Shown here one piece after another: positions 1 to 26,624 of a stretch of 64,000 nucleotides of DNA (its first letter is position 1; the number at the start of each line of letters is the position of its first letter). A model generated the notes under the pieces. The model was given only the letters and a program-made list of their open reading frames with translations. It did no database searches and was not told where the DNA came from. A program made the position numbers and the translations under genes. The DNA comes from Lagopus muta (Eukaryota; Chordata; Aves; Galliformes; Phasianidae), in NCBI RefSeq assembly GCF_023343835.1, contig NC_064437.1:8149001-8213000 (forward strand), in the 5' to 3' direction.

Positions 1-869
1 ATCTCATGACACTCCCAGTCCTCAGGCACTTCAGAGAGGGTGGGACAGTATGGAGAAGGATGCTCAGAGAGGGGTCAACACCTCATGGGTGGGATCCATT
101 GCTTATTTCCTAGCTTAGATTTCCTTAGCATCAGGGGATGTAGCTTGAGATACCATGTACAAGTTGTGACCTGGTGTCACCGACTGTTGCAAGCTCCTTT
201 TCTGCAGCCACAGCTTCTGTAGGTGATGCTGCTGATGTTCCTGATGGGTGGGGACAGAAATTCAGGCGTGGTGCAAATCGGGAGTGTCCCCATGCCAGAT
301 ATCTCCCCATTAAGGTAAACATCGTGGAGCCAATGCTGAGAAATCACAACTGGCATCAGGGAAATTGAACGGGGTGGAAGATGGGGCAGAAGGTTCAGAA
401 GGGCTGAGCCCTGTGGTGCAGCTCTCCTTTTGCAGATGGAGGCTGCGTTGTGCTAGAAGTGCTTTTGTGACTGCAGGGCTGCAGCAGGATCTGGGTGCTG
501 CTCTGAAATAAGCATCACTGACACTGCCTCATGCCCAGGTAATTTCGGGGCGTATGGCCATAGGGATGGGAAGGAGTCCCCTCCCCACCCCCCCCCAGCT
601 CACCTCCTGTCTTTTCTTTGGTGGCTGCCACACTGCACAGCTCTGACAAACAAGCTTCCCAGATCTTCCTGGTAATGATTTGCTTAGCAGAATGTACAAG
701 GATTACTCATTTTTCAGCCTGCTGTGTCAGCACTCTGGCTCGTGGCTCGAGGAGTGGCAGAAAGATTGGAACCCATTAATTTTTTACCTCTCAGTTGCAA
801 AAGAAGTTACAAAACAGCGGCCTTATAATGAGTAACAAGTTGTCCCCGACTGCATGCACGCCCTGGGTG

Positions 870-962
870 AGCCGTGATGGGTTTGGGGTGGGCAGTGGTG
901 GCAGGTAGATGGTTGGATTAAATGATCTTAGAGGTCTTTTCTGACCTTAACGATTCTATGAC
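870..962 (+). mobile_element. CR1 LINE 3'-end fragment
   Basis: The stretch 'ggttggattaaatgatctt' followed by 'agaggtcttttctgacctta' and 'acgattctatg' is the diverged 3' terminus of a chicken-repeat-1 (CR1) non-LTR retrotransposon in plus orientation. Only about 90 bp of the 3' UTR remain, as is usual for 5'-truncated CR1 copies. The left edge is approximate. Confidence 0.85.
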
Positions 963-1427
963 GCAGGGTTGCTCAGTGTGTGGCATCCCATTTCTGAGGA
1001 GGGCAGATGTAAGTCTGGGCAAGGGCAGGGATGGGGATTTTGGGATGAACCCAGGCGGTCTCTAACAAACAAAACGGAGCAAGCATAAATGAAATTTATT
1101 GTTGGAAAATCTTAATTAGACTTTAAGCCCCAAAGGGAGAAAAGTGAGGTATTATCTGACGCAGCTAATGAGTGTTAAGGGTCTATTGTTGTCTTTCTTG
1201 TTTACCTTTCTGTGCTGGTTGATATGGCCTGGATCCTCACCTGCGTTGCCATAATTAGGATATCTCATCTCCCACTGATAGGGCTGGGGATGCTGTTTGT
1301 AGCACAACGCTGCACCATCCCTTCCTGGTGGAAGAGCATGGTGAGGAAGACAGTGTCCTGGCACCCACTGCACTCCCCATGAGCTGGGGGATGCCCTAGG
1401 GCGCCCTGCAGTACCTGAAACCTTGGG

Positions 1428-1545
1428 ATCATCAAATCATAGAATGGCTTGGGTTGGAAGGGACCTCAAAGATTATCTGTTACCAATCTCCTGCCATGGG
1501 CAGGGTTGCCAACCATTAAAATCACCTGCTGGCCCCAGGTGATAC
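1428..1545 (-). mobile_element. CR1 LINE 3'-end fragment, minus strand
   Basis: Begins with 'aaatcatagaatggcttggg' and 'ttggaagggacctcaaagat' and continues with 'cctgccatgggcagg', which is the reverse complement of a CR1 3' UTR of the older 'GGTTGGAAGGGACC' type. Ends are approximate. Confidence 0.8.
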
Positions 1546-1602
1546 CACTAACAAAGGCATGTTAATTCTGCCTTACTCTGAGGATATGTGAATTATTCCA
1601 GG

Positions 1603-1642
1603 TGGTTATTCCATTATTCCATTATTCCATTCCATTATTCCA
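1603..1642. repeat. ATTCC/ATTATTCC microsatellite
   Basis: A run of 'ccattattccattattccat' type units alternating 5- and 8-bp steps over about 40 bp. It is a simple tandem repeat with no associated gene. Confidence 0.85.
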
Positions 1643-2420
1643 GCAACTGAGGGGTTGCTGTATGGGGTTGAAGTGTTGCAGAGTAGGAGGTTTGTTCCAC
1701 CCTTGCCCCACGCAGTGCAGCCTTGGCTTGTTGTCTTGGTGCTGGGCTCCTCAGCATCCAAGCAGCGGGATTTGGACCTGCAGAGCACAAAGGGAGGTTT
1801 GGCACCACTATGGGAGTGAGTAACAGTGCTAGAACACATGGAGGGGGCTATCACAGCCCCTTGGGGTGCTGCCTGGTGGCATCGGTGCAAATGGGAGCAG
1901 GGCATGTGAGATAGATGCGTGTGGGCAATGGGGCCACAAAGTTTTTGGTCTTGATTCAAGGTACTGAGAGCCAGGAGTAAAATACCATCCATTGTTGATT
2001 CATACACCCTTAGTAGCTCAACAAACATCCCTGGAGCCGGTCCTTATCACTTTATTACACCTGCTAGAGTGAATAGATTAAAGAGGACAGGGGAGGGGGG
2101 AGAAAGCAGAAGAATCCAGGAGAAAAAAAAAACAAAAAAAACAACCAGGTTTGGGGATTGTTAATTATTCTCTGGGGTCTCTAATCTTTAACTGGCAAAC
2201 AGCATCGCTAACTGTCTTAAAGCCCCTCCTGGAACATCCTGATAATAAGCCATCTGCATGAAGGCACCCCGTTATCTGCCCTCCTCCAGCCGTCTGTGAC
2301 ATGGCTGGAGTGGGAGATAATGGATGTGCGCCGTGTAATAACGACACGTCATTCATGATTATCGGCCTGATACCCAACCTTTTAGCTCCATTGTTTGTGC
2401 ATTGAAAAAAAAAATTAAAT

Positions 2421-2490
2421 AAATTAAAAAAAGGAAAAAAAGGGAAGGGGAGGGAGGGAAAGATGGGGGGGGGGGGGGGGGGGGAAAGGA
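2421..2490 (+). repeat. Homopurine tract with a G-quadruplex motif and a 20-nt G run
   Basis: From about 2421 the plus strand is almost entirely purine. An A-rich part leads to four G-runs with very short spacers at 2442-2458 (GGG-AA-GGGG-A-GGG-A-GGG). After 'aaagat' comes an uninterrupted run of 20 G at 2465-2484. The first motif fits the canonical G-quadruplex pattern with 1-2-nt loops. The exact length of the G run may be affected by sequencing or assembly. Confidence 0.85.
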
Positions 2491-3682
2491 GGATTTTTGG
2501 TGCTGTGTGTACAGACTAATGCATCTCCCTGCTAAAGAGGCTGGCTCTGGTGGCATCTCCCTGAGGGGCTGTGGTACCCGGTAAGGAATCGCCCATCCGG
2601 ATGCTGTATCCATGGTGATGGATGGAGAGGGAGGAGGCAGCACAGAATTGTCACTGCCTGGCAGGATGTTTGGGGAGATGAGGTCTCCAGCACTCTCTCT
2701 TCGTGCTGCTTTTGCAGTGGTGTCAGTGGAGGGGGTTGTGTTGCGCAGCCTTTTTACAGGGAAGATGTCTGATGGAGGTGGCAGAGCAGAAAGACCAAAT
2801 CGTTCCCTGCACCTAAGAGCTCAGCCCCTCGAGGATGTGGGATTTTATTCTTTCAAAGCTGGGGGGAGGAGGAGAGCTGGGGCAGATCTCTGAGATCAGC
2901 GTGAGCCCATGGGTGCTGCAAGGGTGACGGCATCAGCACTTCTATCTGCGTGCAGCCCCTGTGCCTTATTCTCGATGCTCGCTGTGTCGGGAACAGGCAA
3001 TGACTCGTCTTCCTGACCCTAACAACTCTGCCGCGAGCCCATAGGCAGCACCGGGCTGTGCTGCACTCAGAGCCAGAAGGGCAGATTTGGATTTTTCCCG
3101 GTTCTTTCAGTGCCACCCAGCGGAGCTGCGCGGACCTGCAAGCTGAGCTGGTGAAAAGGGGGGTCCCACGGCCGCCCCCCCGGCCCCCAACCTCACGGGG
3201 TGCGCATTGGGAACCTCCCCGTGCCCTCCCCTAAACCCCTCCAGCACCGCTTTCTGATGGTGGTTTTTTGCCTTTCACTCGGGTACTGAGCGCTCAGTTC
3301 TCAGCCCGTACAGGAAAAGTCTTGGGACCAACCCATACTTTATTTCTGCCCGTGGATTTTTGTCATTGCCACCGCTGCTTTTGTTCTGCTGCTTTAAAGG
3401 CAGCTTGCTGCGGTTATTTCCTTACCACAGAAATGCTAACATGGTGCAAGGCAAGGGCTTGTCGTCCTGTAGCACGGAAGGGCTGCAAGCTCTCTTCTCA
3501 GGGGATAAAATTCCTTCAGTATTTGTGGCTTGGGGAAATGCAATGCCAGGGCTGCACCCTCCTGCACTGCAGAGCAATGGGTGCAGCTCATTCTCAATGA
3601 GGCTCAATTGGCCTCTTCCTCTCCTACTGACTGTAGGTGCAAAAGCATCCAGGGACATGCTCCCAGACCACCTCGGCAAGGC

Positions 3683-3688
3683 TTTATT
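3683..3688 (-). terminator. Candidate poly(A) signal for the first CYP4 gene
   Basis: AATAAA on the minus strand (tttatt on plus), about 475 nt beyond the stop codon at 4162. It is the first canonical hexamer I find downstream of the stop, and would give a 3' UTR of ordinary length. Inferred from position only. Confidence 0.5.
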
Positions 3689-4161
3689 CACAATTTAGAG
3701 GATGATGAAGGTCATGTGGTGCTGAGGGCTTTCTCCAGGCTATCCAGTGTCTAAGTACCCTCAGCTCCAGGAAGTTGAGTGTCAGGTTGGGAAAACCTGC
3801 TGGTATTCATTTATGTAATGCCAGGCACAATGCCAGCCTGCAGCTCACCAAGGCAGGGCTCTTCCCTGAGCTTAACGTGGAGGTGCTCAGATAGAAATCC
3901 CATCAGGACAGGCTAGAGATGAGGAGAATGCAGAAGATCCCTGCTAACCCTCCAAAAAACCTCAGCTGTGCTTTTCCTTCTGCAAGGAGGGGACTTGAAG
4001 CTGCTGGGCACGATGGGCTCAGTGCAGGGTTAGTGTGGATGAGACATAAAGGTGGATCTGGTGGGTATAGCCCTCCCCAGCCCTGGCATTCAGGAAGGCT
4101 GCAGGTTGGCGACTCTGAGAGGAGAGTGGTCTTTGGGAACTGCTTGTGCCACCTCATAAGA

Positions 4162-10779
<6,618 letters not shown>

Positions 10780-10882
10780 GCTGGCCTGAGTCTGGGGTGC
10801 CCAACACTGCCTTGTTCTGCTTCTTTTCTACAGTTCCTGCAGCAGAGCTGGCCAATTGCTGCTGATGCAAGGTCTGGATGAG

Positions 10883-10889
10883 TTTTATA
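10883..10889 (-). promoter_or_regulatory. TATA box of CYP4 copy 1
   Basis: TATAAAA on the minus strand, 104 nt before the start codon. A transcription start about 30 nt downstream would leave a 5' UTR near 75 nt. The surrounding DNA is not CpG-rich, so this looks like a tissue-restricted TATA promoter, unlike that of the second copy. Confidence 0.6.
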
Positions 10890-11015
10890 GCAGAAGTGTA
10901 CCAGTAAGCAATGTGTCAGCTTGACCAATAGCCAGAATTCCTACACTCCCTGTTGACCCTTTTACCCACTTGCAATAACCTGGATGGACAGAAATGGCTT
11001 GTTAGCAAACACTCT

Positions 11016-11027
11016 GTAAATATTTAC
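11016..11027. promoter_or_regulatory. Palindromic forkhead-type site upstream of CYP4 copy 1
   Basis: GTAAATATTTAC is a perfect 12-bp palindrome containing the forkhead core TATTTAC on both strands. A second forkhead-like core (AGCAAACA, about 11004-11011) precedes it. They lie about 240 bp upstream of the start codon. Binding by FOXA-type liver or lung factors is inference only. Confidence 0.35.
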
Positions 11028-13824
11028 TTTTTCTAAAGGTTGTTACATCCCAACACTGAGCGAAAATGCTTGCAGCAGCACAGAACTCCAGCTCTGACAC
11101 CTTCACATATACCCAGGTAGATGAAAGATCAGTGCTGGTAGTCCCCAGTGCACCCACACAAGGTGAGAAGCAAACAGACTAATTCTGTTGGACTGATCCA
11201 GCCACCCTCAGCTGTAAAAACGGTGCTCTTAGTGACTGTAACAACACACCTGGACTGTAATCAAAGGAACAGCCAAAACCTGACCAGCAGACAAGGGATC
11301 ATGCTTTCCAAGCGGTCCTATATAGATGAGCCAGGAGACAAAAGCATTGTCTAGAAGAGTTGACTCTGTCAATACGTAAATCAAAGAGTGGGAGAGCAGC
11401 AAAAAGAGCTGCAGTAACACTGAGGGACATCTAACCTGAAGGGAAGGGGTGATAATACAATGGTGTTCCCTCTACAGTTCTGGTGAGTCTTCCTTTCCCT
11501 GCCTGCAGGACTGCGGGAGGGCTTGGGCTGAAAATTTGCTACTTTTGGCTGATTTCTAGGTGTACTGCAAAGTCAGGGATCCCAGATGGGCTGAAATAAC
11601 TTCCCATTTGGGTGTTTGGATATTATGAGGATCAGACGGGTCATCAGCTGCTGGACACTGAGGATTCTGAGTTGTGTGGGTGTTTCTCTTTGACTTAACA
11701 CGTCTCCAAAACAAGGGTCTTTGGATGGATGGACACCTTCCTTTATTATTTAGTCTGGCTTAGAACATAGCCAATTGAAACCCATGTTTTCTGCTGGTAG
11801 AATCACTTTACTGAATGCACACAGCCCTAGTTAGAATGTTTAAACATTTGGGACAGAAAGTTTGTAAGAAAATATCCCACAAGTCTCATTCTCTGGGTAT
11901 TACTTGACTCCATGATAATATTTGAAGGCTAGTAAACAGGGTAACTTTTCCCTCAGCTGGCTTGTGAGCTGTTTGTTAATGATTGCAACGAGTGCCCTTG
12001 GTACGGGCAGTTTCATTTATTCCTCAGAGCTATCCACCCCTTGTGAGAGCTTATAGGATAAGCCTGAGGGGGGCACTTTTGCTCTGACTTGAAAGATGTC
12101 ACATTTATGAGCTACTCTACATCTGTTCCTGGGCTACTCACATTCTTGCTTGTCTTCTGGTGTTGTATGCAACACCACGAATCTTCAGCATTTCCCTATA
12201 AAATGTGCTGGGATAACTCAAGCTAACTGGATTCTTGATAGCAAGATGGGAAGATGTATTGCAGAGAGCTGCACCCCTGGAACTCCTTTAAGATGGTGCC
12301 TGTTGTTCTTCAGGCTAGGAGAAAAAAGGAGGCTCATCCCCTGGCTGGTATTTGTCATTGTGCTTTCTGCTCTGCGTCATTGCTGACATGCTGTATTGAC
12401 CCAGAGCCTGGTAAATTATTAGAGCCACATCAACCAACTATTCTGAAATTTAAAGAAAACACCAATACTTCTTGTAAGGCAAAGCTGAGGATTAAACTGT
12501 TGGCTTGGATAACTTCTATGACAGGATAACTTCCATGACAGAGCAGAGTGTTTTCACACACCTGGCCAGCTTCATGATGCTCAGTGTATCATCTTATCCC
12601 TAGATGGATTTGTGCAAACATCCAGAGAGTGGGAAGTTGCTCAGGAGGCCAAAGATTGCAGTATGTCAGCTCAGGCATTCTTTAGGGAAGGAATTCATCC
12701 TACATTCATCCATAGCCCAAGCAGAAGAGATTCTATTTGCTCTCATGCTCCTGAGCAGGAGTGACCAACTCCAGAGGTTTCATGGCTGTGGAAGATGCAT
12801 CTTCTCTCTACCACACAGCACCTCCAGTTCTTCCTATGATCATCCTCCATCATCTTCAATGTTGTGATTAGTAGGTAATTAGGAGAGGAAGCATTGTGTG
12901 CTGATTGGCAAGCTGGCTGGGAAACCAGATGAAATCACAGAGAGGATTTGGACAGATCTGTCATGATTCTTGGGGTTAAACTTGAAGTTCAAGCAGTGCA
13001 TGCTACAGGAGATCCCATTCCCAACCTCCAGTGTATCGTGGACTCTATTTCTCCTTCAGGTGTTTTTACTTCTCACCCGTTTTTAAAAAAGCTTTCAGTC
13101 TTGTTCAGAGTCCCTCTAGGAAACAACCCATCAGCATTCAGCCTCTCCTCTGGCCTTACGCATGACCATGGATGGGAGAGAGAAAGGGGCTGAGGGCAGT
13201 GGGATGGCTTCTGTGGGTCATTTGTGCTGAAGACCTGTAGCACATGCAGAGAAGTTGGGTGCCTTGCCAGGGTTGTGTAAGGGATGAAGAGAGAGATGGG
13301 GGCTGAGCTGCTGGCAGTATCAATGGAGCTGTTTTGGGGTGTCCTATGACACCTATCCCATTACCAGAGTGACTGATCTGGACCTGCAATCCCCTATAAA
13401 ATAGACATAAAATAGGTAGAGAAATCACCTAAGACTCAGGGTGGAGTCTTGGGTGATTTGGAGGGACCTGTCTGGGGAATCACTGGTATGGAGTCAGACT
13501 AAACTATAATTTCCTAGAAAGTCACACTGGGACAAAGTCCCTGGAATCTGTGTTTGATCATGGGTAACTGAGCAAGGTGGATTTTTACCCATCTGGTTCC
13601 CTGGTAGTTATTAAATAACCAGTATCAACGGCTGAGCGTGGAGTCAAGGATACTTGGGTTGTCTTGAAGGTCAAGTGAAAGAAGAGCCTTCAGCTGATAG
13701 GGAAGACAGAGCAGAGTGACTAAAGCTTCATTTATGGGGACTTCAAGCTATGAAAGTTGCTCTTGGGTTTAGGGAGTCTTCTCACTTAATATAGACACCT
13801 CAGGAGAAGTGATGACTTGGTGCA
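11028..13824. other. Intergenic DNA between the two CYP4 genes (upstream part)
   Basis: No gene, CpG island or long open frame that I can support. Apart from a 17-bp tandem duplication (listed) I see only ordinary unique-looking sequence. It may hold distal control elements of CYP4 copy 1, but nothing specific can be shown. Confidence 0.6.
12507..12540. repeat. 17-bp direct tandem duplication
   Basis: GGATAACTTCTATGACA followed immediately by GGATAACTTCCATGACA: two 17-bp units differing at one base. Recent local slippage or duplication; no function is implied. Confidence 0.9.
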
Positions 13825-15240
13825 TCACAGAATCACCAGGTTGGAAACGACCTGCAAGATCATCCAGTCCAACCACCCTCCCATTCCTATCAGTGCCACA
13901 AGCTACTAAACCACCTCTCGTAGCTCCTCATCCAGGCGCCTCTTGAACACTGCCAGGGATGGCGACTCCACCACCTCCCTGGGCAGCCATTCCAGTGCCT
14001 GACCGCCCTCTGAGAGAAAAAGTTTCTCCTAATATCCAACCTAAACCTCCTCTGGTATAACTTCTGGCCATTTCCTCGGGTCCTACCATTTGCCTGGGAG
14101 AAGAGGCCAGACCTTTTTGCACCACAACCTCCCTTCAGGAAGTTGTAGAGTGCAATGAGGTCTCCCCTGAGCCTCCTCTTCTCCAGACTGAACAATCCCA
14201 GCTCCTTCAGCCGCTCCTCATAAGACTTGTGCTCCAGACCCCTCACCAGTTTCGTTGCCCTTCTCTGGACACGCTCCAGGGCCTCAATGTCTTTCTTGTA
14301 GTGAGGGGCCCAAAACTGAACACAGTACTCGAGGTGCAGCCTCACCAGTGCTGAGTACAGGGGGATGCTCACCTCCCTGCTCCTGCTGGCCACACTATTT
14401 CTAATGCAGGCCAGGATGCCGTTGGCCCTCTTGGCCACTTGGGCACACTGTCGGCTCATGTTCAGCCGAGCATCAACCAACACCCCAAGGTCCCTTTCCT
14501 CTTCACAATCATCCAACCACTCATCCCCAAGCCTGTAACACTGCATGGGGTTGTTGTGGCCAAAGTGCAGAACCCAACACTTGGCCTTGTTAAACTTCAT
14601 CCCATTCATCTCAGCCCAGCGATCCAGCTTACCTAGATCCCTCTGCAGGGCCTCCCTGCCCTCAGGCAGATCGACACAACCTCCCAACTTGGTGTCATCT
14701 GCAAACTTACTCAGGGTACACTCAATCCCTTCATCTAAGTCATCAATGAAGATATTAAACAGGATGGGCCCCAGTACCGACCCCTGGGGGACACCACTTG
14801 TCACAGGTCTCCAGCTGGACTTCACTCCATTGACCACCACCCGTTGAGCACGGCCCTCCAGCCAGTTTCTTATCCAACGGAGGGTAAAACTGTCCAAGCC
14901 ACGGGCAGCCAGTTTCCGCAGAAGGATACTGCGTGAGACCATGTCAAAGGCTTTGCTGAAGTCTAGGTAGACTACATCAACTGCCTTTCCCTCATCTACC
15001 AGTTTGGTCACCCAGTCGTAGAAGGAGATGAGGTTGGTCAAACACGACCTGCCTTTCATAAACCCATGCTGGCTGGGCCTGATCCCGTGGACAAGCTGTG
15101 TGATCTCTCCCAGGAGGATTTGTTCCATGACCTTCCCTGGCACTGATGTCAGGCTGACAGGCCTGTAGTTCCCCGGATCCTCCTTACGGCCCTTCTTGTA
15201 GATGGGAGTCACATCAGCAAGCCTCCAATCCTCAGATTGG
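13825..15240 (-). mobile_element. CR1 LINE, 5'-truncated, with a long reverse-transcriptase frame
   Basis: A minus-strand CR1 copy of about 1.4 kb. Its 3' UTR end lies at 13825 ('cagaatcaccaggttggaaa') and its 5' truncation near 15240, just before the codons for [16 protein letters not shown]. From there an uninterrupted frame of more than 400 codons runs to about 13990. It carries reverse-transcriptase motif A ([12 protein letters not shown]), motif B ([17 protein letters not shown]), the catalytic FADDTK box and the C-terminal CR1 region ([20 protein letters not shown]). One base is missing near 13992 compared with the sister copy at 26.8 kb (gggcagccatt against gggcaggccatt), which shifts the last 35 or so residues. 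The endonuclease and ORF1 are absent, so it is immobile on its own. The long intact frame suggests a rather young insertion. Confidence 0.95.
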
Positions 15241-17084
15241 ATCTCAATCTACTGCAGAAGGGCTGCTCTGTCAAACAGGTGAAATGTAGGTGGCAAATTA
15301 GTATTTTGCCCCTGAAATTGACATTGCAGCAGCTGCTTCCCTGGGTGTGCCTGTGTTTATTCAGGTAGGAAGAAGAACCTGAGCCATCTGTCCCTGTGTA
15401 TTCCTGTAGTGCTTAGTGCTGACAGATGAGATGTAGTTGTGTTGCCAACAGAAATAACATTTCAGGCTTCCTAACACATGATATATGAGGATATGATGGA
15501 AAGAGACCAGCAAGTGTCGCAGAGTAATGTGAGCTGTCTGGATCCCATCTGACCACACACATCTCTAGGGTGAATTTATGTCTGGAAGCATTTAATACAG
15601 CTGTCTTACAACTATGCTGCAATATTTATTTAATTTACAGGCTGCTCCCAGTTTAAAATCCCAGTGGGGGTTGGATGGGAACTGCTGGTAGCACCTGATA
15701 TCAGGTTTGCAGTGAGAGCCACGTGGGTCCTGTGCAGGGACCGCATCCCCTGGGGACAACGTGGCACCCTCTGTGCTTGGTGAGAAGGTGATACCAATAG
15801 GCTGATGTGGGTTAATGAGAGATGGGGTTGTTGAACTGTAGCAATGAAAGGAGTCTAATGAATACATACCCTACTGCACTCAGCAGAGCCCATCTCTTGA
15901 GAGCCAGTTAAATTAGTTATCTAAAAGACTGAATCAGGCAGTCCAAGGTCAGTTCATCATCTCTGCAATTACAGTTTTGGCAAAAAGTAGGATTGAAGAA
16001 TGAGGCAACCTCTCTGTATCTAGAGCTCGGCTGTCTTTATGGCATTGTTCCAGGTTATAAAATCTCATGTGAACGAGTCTCTTTATTACTGTCAAGTATC
16101 TTAATATCAAGCAAGGGAAGTTACCTGGGGCGGGGGGTGGCGCTCTCAGAAATCACACACTGGAAGGTGAGCCCATGGCTCGCTCCCTTTCACAGACATC
16201 CTACAGTGGGATGGGGGAGAAAATTGAAAAGTGCAGAACTTGTGGGCTGAGATGAGAACAGTTCAGTAAGAAAGAAAACAAGAAAAAAAAAGATAATAAT
16301 AAAAACAGCAAAACAAGTGATGCACAATGCCTGCCAACAGTTGACCAGTGCCCAGCAGTCCCTTAGCAATGGCCATTTTACCCAGCCAGCTCCCCCAATT
16401 TTACTGCTGAGCACAATGTTATAGGGTACAGAATATCCCTTTGGCAGGTTTGGGTTAGCTGTCCTTGTTCTGTCCCCTCTCCATCCAATACAAAAACATA
16501 TGTTGTTTGGTTCTGGTGGCTTCAGTTATTTTGATCAAAAATTTTTCTCATTTTGTACTTCAGAATACATTGGCAAGGTACATTCTGCAGTAAATGCAAT
16601 TGCCCTTATGCTTGAATCTCAGAATAGAGCTGAAGGACACTCATTTCATTTAGTGAAAGGAGATGCAAGGGAAGGTTTTGGAGAAATATTTGTATTTGTG
16701 TATCCAGGTTTGGTGTTTGCTTTGATTACAATAGGAGGATATTACTGATTCACATTACTGTTATGGTCCTCTATCTCTTCAAAATACATTTTTGGAGAGG
16801 CTGCTGCACAGCCAGCCATCTGCTTTGAGGTTTTGTGCAATGCCTGCATCTGTTGTGCTTTGTGTGTGCCCTTACAGAGCTGCATCCTAACCACCTGAGC
16901 ACCTTCTCCAATTTATCGAGATTATTTCATATCTTAATACCACCCTTCAAATTGCTTGCAGACTCTCCAAGTTTCATAACACGTGGATTTTTTTAATAAG
17001 TATTCTCTCTATTCCATCATCCCCCATCAGCAGTAAACTGAGGACCTTTCAGTCCCATGCTTAACAACCTCTGTAAAACATTGG
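15241..17084. other. Intergenic DNA, no recognisable gene
   Basis: AT-leaning sequence between the large CR1 and a CR1 scrap. The longest plus frame (16500-16748) encodes a hydrophobic, Phe-rich stretch with no motif and no splice partner. No exon of a known family was seen. Confidence 0.6.
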
Positions 17085-17299
17085 TTCGGGTTGGATATTA
17101 GGGAAAAAAAATATTGTCTTGGAAAGAATGTTGATGTGCTGGCACAGCTGCTCAGGTAGGTGGTGGGGTCTCCATCCCTGGAGGTGTTCAGAAACTGTGG
17201 AGTTGTGGCACTGAGGGATACAATCAAAGGGCATGGTAGGGATGGGTTGATGATTGGATGATCTTAGAGGTCTTTTTCCAACCTTAATGATTCTATGAG
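17085..17299 (+). mobile_element. CR1 LINE 3' fragment
   Basis: Runs from 'cgggttggatattagggaaa' through 'ccctggaggtgttcagaaac' to 'ccaaccttaatgattctatg', the CR1 C-terminal coding end plus 3' UTR in plus orientation, about 215 bp. It lies just past the 3' end of CYP4 copy 2, in opposite orientation to that gene. Confidence 0.9.
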
Positions 17300-17381
17300 A
17301 TGCTGGGTTGGCTGGTGAGACTGAGCTGGTGAGCATTAGCAATCCAAACTCAATACAGCAGCTGTTAACAGGAATCAATGG

Positions 17382-17387
17382 TTTATT
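17382..17387 (-). terminator. Candidate poly(A) signal for CYP4 copy 2
   Basis: AATAAA on the minus strand, about 300 nt beyond the stop codon at 17683. It is placed where a compact 3' UTR would end and before the CR1 fragment begins. Confidence 0.5.
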
Positions 17388-17682
17388 AATGCAAAAATTA
17401 CATCATATTTTGCAGCTTGAGCAAAAGTTCCAAGCCCAAGCTGTAACCAGTGCATTGAGTGCAATCAGGCATAGAGAGAGAGAGAAGAGAGGTGAGGTGA
17501 GATCAGCCCTGAGCTGACCTGCAGGCACTGGGGTGCCCACAGGGACAAATTTGGCTGCTGGCAGCCATGCAGGAGCGGAGGAATCCTCGTATCCTGAGCT
17601 GCTGTGAACCTTGTATCCCAAGCAAACATTTCATCCCAGTCTGTTTGGTCCCTCCCACTGATGGTCAGGCCATTTTCCAGCA

Positions 17683-25830
<8,148 letters not shown>

Positions 25831-26373
25831 CCTTGCGGTACCCGCGGGCACCGGCGCTCTTATCCCCGCCGGCGGCTAATGCAGGGCGGAGGGGCCGGGC
25901 TCGCGGTCCGAGCGGCCGCCGAATCACGGCAGCGCTTATTGAGAGCGGAGCATCCAGCCCTGCCCGGCGCCGGGGATCGGGCAGAACGGGAGGAGGAGCG
26001 CGGGCGGTGCTGGGCACTGAGGGAGGAGGGGAAAAGCACGGAGCTGCCGGGGATCGTGTGACTTCCTATGCGACCTGAGCTGTAATTTTAAGCTGTAGCT
26101 TGAAAACCCTTGGGACAAAATGTGGACGTGCATTCTCCATAGTGAGCTTGGCAAGGGATGGACAAATTCCGTCACAGGGCAAGTCACAGACAGAAAGCAA
26201 TGCCCAAAGCCGTGGGCTGAGCGATGGCCGGGTGTTCCTGCAGCAATTTGCACACAGTGGTACCACCAGGCTTTGGGGACCGCTCCTGTGTGGCTTCATG
26301 GGGACAAACAACGGGCACCAGGGGCGGACATGTGGGGATGCTGTGCAGAACTGGGATTGTTTAGTACAGAGAA

Positions 26374-26624
26374 ACATAGAATCATTAAGGTTGGGAAAGT
26401 CCTCTGAGAACACCAAGTCTAACCACTGTCCGCGTCCCTCAGTGCCACATCGTCACGGTTCTGGGGCACCTCCAGGGACGGTGACCTGCCTGTGCAGCTG
26501 TGCCACTGCATCACTGCTCTTTCTCAGAAGGAAATTTTCCTTCTATACAACCAGAACTTCACCTCTCATCCTCTCACAGTTACGTGGGAGAAGAGGCTGA
26601 TGTCCACCTCATCACAACCTTCTT
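26374..26624 (-). mobile_element. CR1 LINE 3' fragment in the CYP4/EFCAB14 interval
   Basis: Starts 'catagaatcattaaggttgg' and continues with 'ggcacctccagggacggtga' and 'cctctcacagttacgtggga', an old minus-strand CR1 3' end. It abuts a second CR1 that begins at about 26650, with a short CA-rich junction between them. Confidence 0.9.

Larger units (their letters stand above)
1..3682. other. Intergenic DNA downstream of the first CYP4 gene
   Basis: No coding exon is recognisable here on either strand. Open frames are short, lack splice-linked partners and match nothing I know. The contents I can name are two CR1 scraps, a short ATTCC-type microsatellite and a purine/poly-G tract, each listed separately. 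I looked for further CYP4 exons (haem loop, K-helix, I-helix) and found none, so the P450 array does not visibly continue to the left within this stretch. Confidence 0.7.

Noticed and set aside
1606-2028. 140-codon minus-strand frame
   Set aside because: It overlaps the ATTCC microsatellite and shows no recognisable domain.
16500-16748. 82-codon plus-strand frame with hydrophobic C-terminus
   Set aside because: Isolated, AT-rich, no family resemblance or splice context that I can see.
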